Source of the DNA: Thermoplasmata archaeon
GTDB taxonomy: Archaea > Thermoplasmatota > JAKEGO01
Assembly (NCBI GenBank): GCA_022615805.1
Contig: JAKEGO010000150.1
Location: 1-5,760, forward strand
DNA: 5,760 bases
Direction of reading: 5' to 3'
The position numbers were made by a program, and so were the translations under genes. Positions within the stretch are counted from its first letter, which is position 1; each line of letters opens with the position of its first letter. This document shows, piece after piece, positions 4,292-5,760 of this stretch. Under the pieces are notes generated by a model, which saw only the letters and a program-made list of their open reading frames with translations, searched no databases and had not been told where the DNA came from.

Positions 4292-4562
4292 TCCAGAAGT
4301 ATGCCGACGGCGAAAAGGGGTTTGTGATCTGAACGTGGAACCTCGGGTTGGCCTGTCCTATTAGTTCGGTCCATGGTTCGACGGGAATCGCCCTCTTCTC
4401 AAAGGACTTACGTGAACATCTACGTATCTCCCGGGCAGATCGTTCGATCGCGTTCATCCAGTGTCCGATTGCGGTCGCACGTTCGATGCGGGCGCGCTGC
4501 GGTCCATCGTAAGGGTCATGGACCGCAGCATCGCCGTCGGCTGGGCAGCGGACTGGCAGAGG
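4292..4562. other. Gene-free stretch between repeat copy B and the MscS gene
   Basis: I find no credible gene in these 271 bases. They hold the 12-bp hairpin at 4496-4529, a short CCTTT-GAGA-AGAGG hairpin on the minus strand (4405-4392), several copies of CGGTCCAT, and a minus-strand segment (about 4430-4345) whose order of short motifs recalls the 3' end of 23S rRNA. A structured RNA or the 3' untranslated region of mscS are both possible. Confidence 0.4.
4496..4529 (-). repeat. Strong hairpin 33 bases after the mscS stop
   Basis: GCTGCGGTCCAT (4496-4507) and ATGGACCGCAGC (4518-4529) form a perfect 12-bp stem with a 10-nt loop. The outer flanks can add CGCC/GGCG pairing across a small internal loop. 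There is no T-run after it on the minus strand, so it may protect or process the mscS mRNA end, or be part of a structured RNA. Confidence 0.6.
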
Positions 4563-5760
4563 TCAGGTCCTCTCCTGCCGCAGGCGAACGTCCATGTGGG
4601 GGAACGGTATCTCGATCCCCGCCTCGGCGAACCGTCTATTGATCTCGATGTTCAGGTAGTCCCTGACCGGGAAAAGCATGTCCCGGTCGTCCATGTGGAT
4701 GATGAGCTTGAACAGGAGACCGTTGTCGGACAGGTCCTCGAGGATGATTATCGGCTTGCGGCCGGGATCATCGGTGATGATGTGCGGGTTCGCATCGATG
4801 ATACCGTGGATTATCCCCTTGACCTTCTCCGGGTCCGTACCGTATGCCACGCCGAAGACCATGGTTATCTTCCCCGGATCGTCGGGATTGCTGAAGTTGG
4901 CGATCATCTCGTTCGCGAGCTTGTTGTTTGGGATGGCTATCATCGCCCCGTCCGAGAACCTGAACAGCCTGGTGCTCCTTATCCCGATGTTCCGCACCTC
5001 GTACCAGGATTCCCCGAGGATGATCGTGTCGCCCTTCTTGAAAGGCCGGTCGCTGAGGAGGAAGATGCCGCTGAAGAAGTTCGACAGCGTCTCCTGGGCA
5101 GCGAAGGCGATGACGATGGACATCACCACCCCGCCGGCGATGAAGAGCGTGAGGTCGATGCCCAGGTAGCTCAGGACGGTGCCGAGCGCGACGAGCCCTA
5201 TCATCAGTATGCCGATCTTCTCGACGATCGGCACGAGCAGGTCGTCCAGCTCGGTCGAGGTCCTCTTGGCGATGATCCTGCCGTAGAAGAGGATGATCTC
5301 CCTGTACAGTTTGTAGGCGATGTAGAAGATTATCAACCAGAAGGCCATCTGGTAAAGGCGATCGAACAGGTCCACGATGTCCGACCCGATCATATCCTCC
5401 AGCACCGAAAGCGAGACGATCGCCCCGTAGAGGAAGATCAGGATGATCAGGGGGGTCCTGACTATGCCCAGCACCATGTCGTCTATCTGCATCTTCGTCC
5501 TCTTCGTCACCGCCCTTATGAACGGGTCCATCACCAGGAGGGCGAGCCCGGCGAGGCCGAGCCAGAGCACGACGTCGATCAGGAACACGCCGTAGTCGTT
5601 GTCCAGAGGGGGCGGCAGAGGGTTATCCCAGCGATCGAAGATGAGCGTATCCCCATCCGCTTCCATCTGGTCGCGGGTGACGATGGAGACCTCCTCCACG
5701 TCATGCTTGACGGGAGCAGTCGTCTCGATCCAGAACTCCACGGTGATGGTGAACCTCCCC
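4563..5760 (-). CDS. mscS: MscS-family mechanosensitive ion channel, probably 5'-partial
   Basis: From GTG 5741 the protein has 392 residues. About 45 N-terminal residues precede five hydrophobic segments (about 51-73, 90-115, 128-150, 167-189, 196-220). The last is the pore-lining helix and runs into the MscS signature, AAQETLSNFFSGIFLLSDRPFKKGD (214-238). The beta domain follows with IPNNKLAN (270-277), then the alpha/beta cytoplasmic vestibule ending GIEIPFPHMDVRL. The channel opens on membrane tension to release solutes during hypo-osmotic shock. The frame stays open upstream of GTG 5741 to the window edge (GRFTITV), in a pattern of alternating hydrophobic residues that looks like a beta strand continuing into residues 1-20, so the true start probably lies outside and an extracytoplasmic N-terminal domain may exist. 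Against this, GGAGGT (5758-5753) lies 11 nt before the GTG and could be its ribosome binding site. Confidence 0.92.
   Translation of the reverse strand, partial: GRFTITVEFWIETTAPVKHDVEEVSIVTRDQMEADGDTLIFDRWDNPLPPPLDNDYGVFLIDVVLWLGLAGLALLVMDPFIRAVTKRTKMQIDDMVLGIVRTPLIILIFLYGAIVSLSVLEDMIGSDIVDLFDRLYQMAFWLIIFYIAYKLYREIILFYGRIIAKRTSTELDDLLVPIVEKIGILMIGLVALGTVLSYLGIDLTLFIAGGVVMSIVIAFAAQETLSNFFSGIFLLSDRPFKKGDTIILGESWYEVRNIGIRSTRLFRFSDGAMIAIPNNKLANEMIANFSNPDDPGKITMVFGVAYGTDPEKVKGIIHGIIDANPHIITDDPGRKPIIILEDLSDNGLLFKLIIHMDDRDMLFPVRDYLNIEINRRFAEAGIEIPFPHMDVRLRQERT

Overview
The window reads as archaeal, most likely a GC-rich euryarchaeote of the Thermoplasmata type. That placement is inference. What supports an archaeon is direct: a tRNA-Trp gene interrupted after position 37, a 35-residue eL41 ribosomal protein gene, a single-OB-fold ssDNA-binding protein resembling Sulfolobus SSB, TATA boxes about 26 nt before predicted transcript starts, and a mix of leaderless and GGAG-led genes. 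Every gene I can support lies on the minus strand, so transcription runs from high to low coordinates.

Layout from right to left. 5760-4563: an MscS-type mechanosensitive channel, probably entering the window from outside. 4562-4292: gene-free DNA with a perfect 12-bp hairpin and a stretch faintly resembling the 3' end of 23S rRNA. 4291-4197: copy B of a ~95-bp repeat, immediately followed by the promoter and gene of the SSB (4130-3714). 3702-3637: two GC-rich hairpins. 3628-3263: a strong TATA box, the tiny eL41 gene, then tRNA-Trp with a 91-nt intron and a terminator-like hairpin directly after it. 3200-3167: a degraded, inverted copy of the tRNA-Trp 3' end. 3163-3111: palindromic DNA. 3027-2932: copy A of the repeat, placed in front of a two-gene operon of a tandem universal stress protein (2889-2071) and an ArsB/NhaD-superfamily ion permease (2071-800), which overlap by one base. 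799-577: an intergenic stretch with an inverted repeat. 544-1: the first 181 codons of a sodium:neurotransmitter symporter family (LeuT-like) transporter.

Functionally the window mixes membrane transport and osmotic/ion homeostasis (MscS, ArsB/NhaD-like permease with its Usp partner, Na+-coupled symporter) with information processing (SSB, eL41, tRNA-Trp). The most interesting items are the tRNA-Trp intron, whose box C/D-like elements can pair with the precursor so that the box D+5 rule selects C34 and C39; the likely co-transcription of that tRNA with eL41; the inverted tRNA 3' fragment; and the repeat that sits at the same distance from the TATA boxes of two unrelated genes. No CRISPR array, insertion sequence or complete mobile element is visible.
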